43,248 nt of DNA from DTJG01 sp964532995. Lineage in GTDB: Bacteria; Ratteibacteria; UBA8468; B48-G9; DTJG01. Position 1 is the first letter of the stretch. Each line of letters opens with the position of its first letter. The stretch spans positions 1 through 43,248 of the forward strand of contig CAZHJN010000014.1 of assembly GCA_964532995.1 (NCBI GenBank), in the 5' to 3' direction. Positions 41,458-43,248 of the stretch are shown in pieces. A model generated the notes under the pieces. The model was not told the origin of the DNA and made no database searches. It saw only the letters and a list, made by a program, of their open reading frames with translations. The position numbers were made by a program, and so were the translations under genes.

Positions 41458-42483
41458 ATGATAAACAGACCACTTATTTTATTGCTGACATTGCTTGTCT
41501 GCTGGGGATGGGTTAACAGTCAGCAGAAACAGGGAGAAAAAATGGCTGAATATCAGTGGATCAAAATAACCGAAAAAGCTGATTTTGCTCCAAGGGATGG
41601 AGCAGGTGCACTTGTGTTCAAAAATAAGATGTGGCTTCTGGGCGGATGGAATCCTACTGATAAGGTTCATTTTCCAAGGATATGCAATAGCGAAATCTGG
41701 TCATCAAAAGATGGCAGGGAATGGACACTTGAAAATCCTGAAGCACCATGGGAAGGAAGGCACACTGCAGGTTATGTTGTTTTCAAAAATGCCATGTGGA
41801 TTATTGGAGGGGACGCAAACCAGCATCACTATCAAAATGATGTGTGGAGAAGCTATGATGGAATTAACTGGGCATGTGTCTGTGACAGTGTACCCTGGGG
41901 TCCACGGATTCTTCATTATACTGCGGTCTTCAAAAACAAAATCTGGGTCATGGGCGGTCAGACCCTTCCCAATTTTGCGCCTGCGGCAGAAATCTTTTAC
42001 TCTGATGTCTGGTGCACCGAGAATGGTAAAGACTGGAAAAAAGTCGCCGACAATCTACCCTGGGCACCAAGAGGGATGATAGGAGGCCAGGCTGTTTTCA
42101 AAGAAAGGATATGGATTCTTGGTGGAGGAACCTATGATACACCGAACAGGCCCGAAAGAATTTTTTACAATGATGTATGGTCTTCAAAAGATGGAATAAA
42201 ATGGGAAAAAGTGTGTGAAAACGCTCCCTGGCATCCAAGACAGTACCATGATGTGGCTGTTTTCGATGGGAAACTGTGGGTACTTGAAGGTTATCACAGA
42301 AGTGGTGGAAACAGAAAAGATGTCTGGTATTCAGAAGACGGTAAAAACTGGACTGAAATTCCTGACACGCCCTGGGCACCAAGGCATGCTGCAAGTGTTT
42401 TTGTTCATGACAATGGACTCTGGATGGTTGCGGGAAATAATATGGCATCAGATGTCTGGAAACTTGTCAGGATTAAAAAATGA
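41458..42483 (+). CDS. Exported kelch-like beta-propeller protein
   Basis: A 341-residue protein starting at the ATG at 41458; the frame is open far upstream but inside the LipM-like gene, so the longer frame is rejected. Residues 1-22 form a signal peptide (MINRPLILLLTLLVCWGWVNS). The rest has about six imperfect repeats of 45-55 residues with the pattern VFKNKMWLLGG, later DVWSSKDG and a Trp, then APWxPR, typical of kelch/galactose-oxidase-type propellers. No catalytic residues can be assigned. It is four bases downstream of the LipM-like gene and ten bases upstream of the creatininase-family gene. Exported propellers often bind glycans. Confidence 0.85.
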   Translation: MINRPLILLLTLLVCWGWVNSQQKQGEKMAEYQWIKITEKADFAPRDGAGALVFKNKMWLLGGWNPTDKVHFPRICNSEIWSSKDGREWTLENPEAPWEGRHTAGYVVFKNAMWIIGGDANQHHYQNDVWRSYDGINWACVCDSVPWGPRILHYTAVFKNKIWVMGGQTLPNFAPAAEIFYSDVWCTENGKDWKKVADNLPWAPRGMIGGQAVFKERIWILGGGTYDTPNRPERIFYNDVWSSKDGIKWEKVCENAPWHPRQYHDVAVFDGKLWVLEGYHRSGGNRKDVWYSEDGKNWTEIPDTPWAPRHAASVFVHDNGLWMVAGNNMASDVWKLVRIKK

Positions 42484-42493
42484 GGGGGGAAAC

Positions 42494-43248
42494 ATGAAGA
42501 TAAAACTTGAGGAAATGACACTGAAGGAAGTAAAAAAACGGGGAAGGATTGAAGTTGCCGTTTTACCATGGGGATCGTGCGAACCTCACAATCTTCATCT
42601 GCCATATGGTTGCGATGCCATTGTGACAGAAAAAGTGGCACAAATCAGTGCTGAAAAAGCGATAAAAAAAGGCGCTAAACTGGTTGTTTTACCGGCAATT
42701 CCAATAGGGGTTAATTCAAACCTGTTTGGTTTTCCACTGACACTTCACCTTTCGCCAACAACCCAGCTTGCAATTCTGAAAGATATTCTGAGATCTCTTG
42801 AGGCGCACCGGATCTACAAGCTTGTTCTGTTAAACGGACACGGTGGAAATGAGTTCGGTCCACTGATGAGAGAAGTTTATGGCACAACAAAAGTTTTTAT
42901 ATTCCTGTTTAACTACTGGTCAGCAATGAACGATATAATTGAAGATGTGTGCGATGACAGAACAGGCGAACATGGAAATGAATCTGAAACATCACTGTGC
43001 ATGGCTCTTTTTCCTGAACTTGTTCATCTGGAATGGGCTGATGCAGGAAAAACAAAAGAACCGGTCCTTGAAGGACTGAGAAACGGCTGGCTCAAAATTA
43101 TCAGACCCTGGCATCTTCTGACAACCAATTCCGGATACGGAAATCCAGAAAAAGCAACAAAAGAAAAGGGGGAAAAAATGCTTGAGCAGTTTACTGACAG
43201 GATTGCCAGTGTTTTCCTTGAGATTTCAAAAGCCAGGATTGATAAAAC
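42494..43248 (+). CDS. Creatininase-family amidohydrolase (C-terminus cut by window edge)
   Basis: The first 251 codons are in the window and the frame is still open at the right edge. GGGGGG precedes the ATG. The metal motif reads EPHNLHLPYGCDA with Glu30, His32 and Asp41, followed by LLNGHGGN and a second ligand motif GEHGNESETS near residue 157. These match the dinuclear metal site of creatininase-family enzymes, which open amide rings in creatinine and related compounds. Several sugar-related clusters carry such proteins without known substrates. It follows the kelch-like protein by ten bases. Confidence 0.87.
   Translation, partial: MKIKLEEMTLKEVKKRGRIEVAVLPWGSCEPHNLHLPYGCDAIVTEKVAQISAEKAIKKGAKLVVLPAIPIGVNSNLFGFPLTLHLSPTTQLAILKDILRSLEAHRIYKLVLLNGHGGNEFGPLMREVYGTTKVFIFLFNYWSAMNDIIEDVCDDRTGEHGNESETSLCMALFPELVHLEWADAGKTKEPVLEGLRNGWLKIIRPWHLLTTNSGYGNPEKATKEKGEKMLEQFTDRIASVFLEISKARIDK

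Noticed and set aside
41590..42470. Repeated DNA in the kelch-like gene as a possible repeat array
   Set aside because: The repeats are protein-level propeller blades in frame; at DNA level they are too diverged to be a separate repeat element.

Overview
The window is a gene-dense stretch (about 40% GC by eye) of an uncultured-looking diderm bacterium. A KDO cytidylyltransferase (KdsB) and a heptose-7-phosphate kinase (RfaE1/HldE-I type) imply an LPS-type outer membrane. The mix includes a GTP-dependent PEP carboxykinase, an archaeal-type phosphoglycerate mutase, a ferritin beside a DpsL-like ferritin, GH57, DUF6785/DUF6784, CE15 and PcRGLX/YetA-like proteins. This resembles candidate-phylum or PVC-neighbouring anaerobic lineages (Omnitrophota/Ratteibacteria-like), but the assignment is a low-confidence inference. 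I see no insertion sequence, phage gene or CRISPR array. No gap between genes reaches 300 bases; the three largest (17306-17437, 31300-31423, 37827-37944) all hold promoters.

Region 1 (1-17305, minus strand) is one tightly packed run that appears to start at a promoter at 17389-17417. Its order of transcription is rsmI, a SurA-N protein, a GAF histidine kinase, a single-domain response regulator, glgC, a galT-type uridylyltransferase, glgA, a GH57 enzyme, an M14 peptidase-like protein, glgB, an MFS transporter, an aldo/keto reductase, a secreted CBM9-PHP protein, and a Nif3-family gene cut by the left edge. The core is glycogen synthesis (GlgC makes ADP-glucose, GlgA the chain, GlgB the branches) with a two-component system built into the transcript.

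Region 2 (17438-19659, plus strand) has a phosphoglycerate mutase (ApgM) and two ferritin-fold proteins. It ends at a bidirectional terminator shared with pckG.

Region 3 (19701-31299, minus strand) has pckG with its own promoter at the downstream end. Upstream lies a long housekeeping run from a textbook sigma-70 promoter at 31354-31382: rplM, a homocitrate-synthase-family gene, leuC-type dehydratase, gatA, a DUF6785/6784 membrane protein, rfaE1, kdsB and pyrG.

Region 4 (31424-43248, mixed strands) looks like a sugar/polysaccharide catabolic region around a tRNA-Arg(CCU). It has a DUF3604 PHP-like protein, a Gfo/Idh/MocA oxidoreductase, a Nif3-family protein, a CE15-like esterase without signal peptide, an MFS transporter, a cupin, a PcRGLX/YetA-like lyase-family protein, a LipM/LplA-like protein, an exported kelch-like propeller and a creatininase-family protein cut by the right edge. 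The most notable patterns are the recurrence of a PHP + Nif3 + oxidoreductase + MFS gene set at both ends of the window, predicted leaderless starts in region 4, and a kinase/receiver pair inside the glycogen operon.
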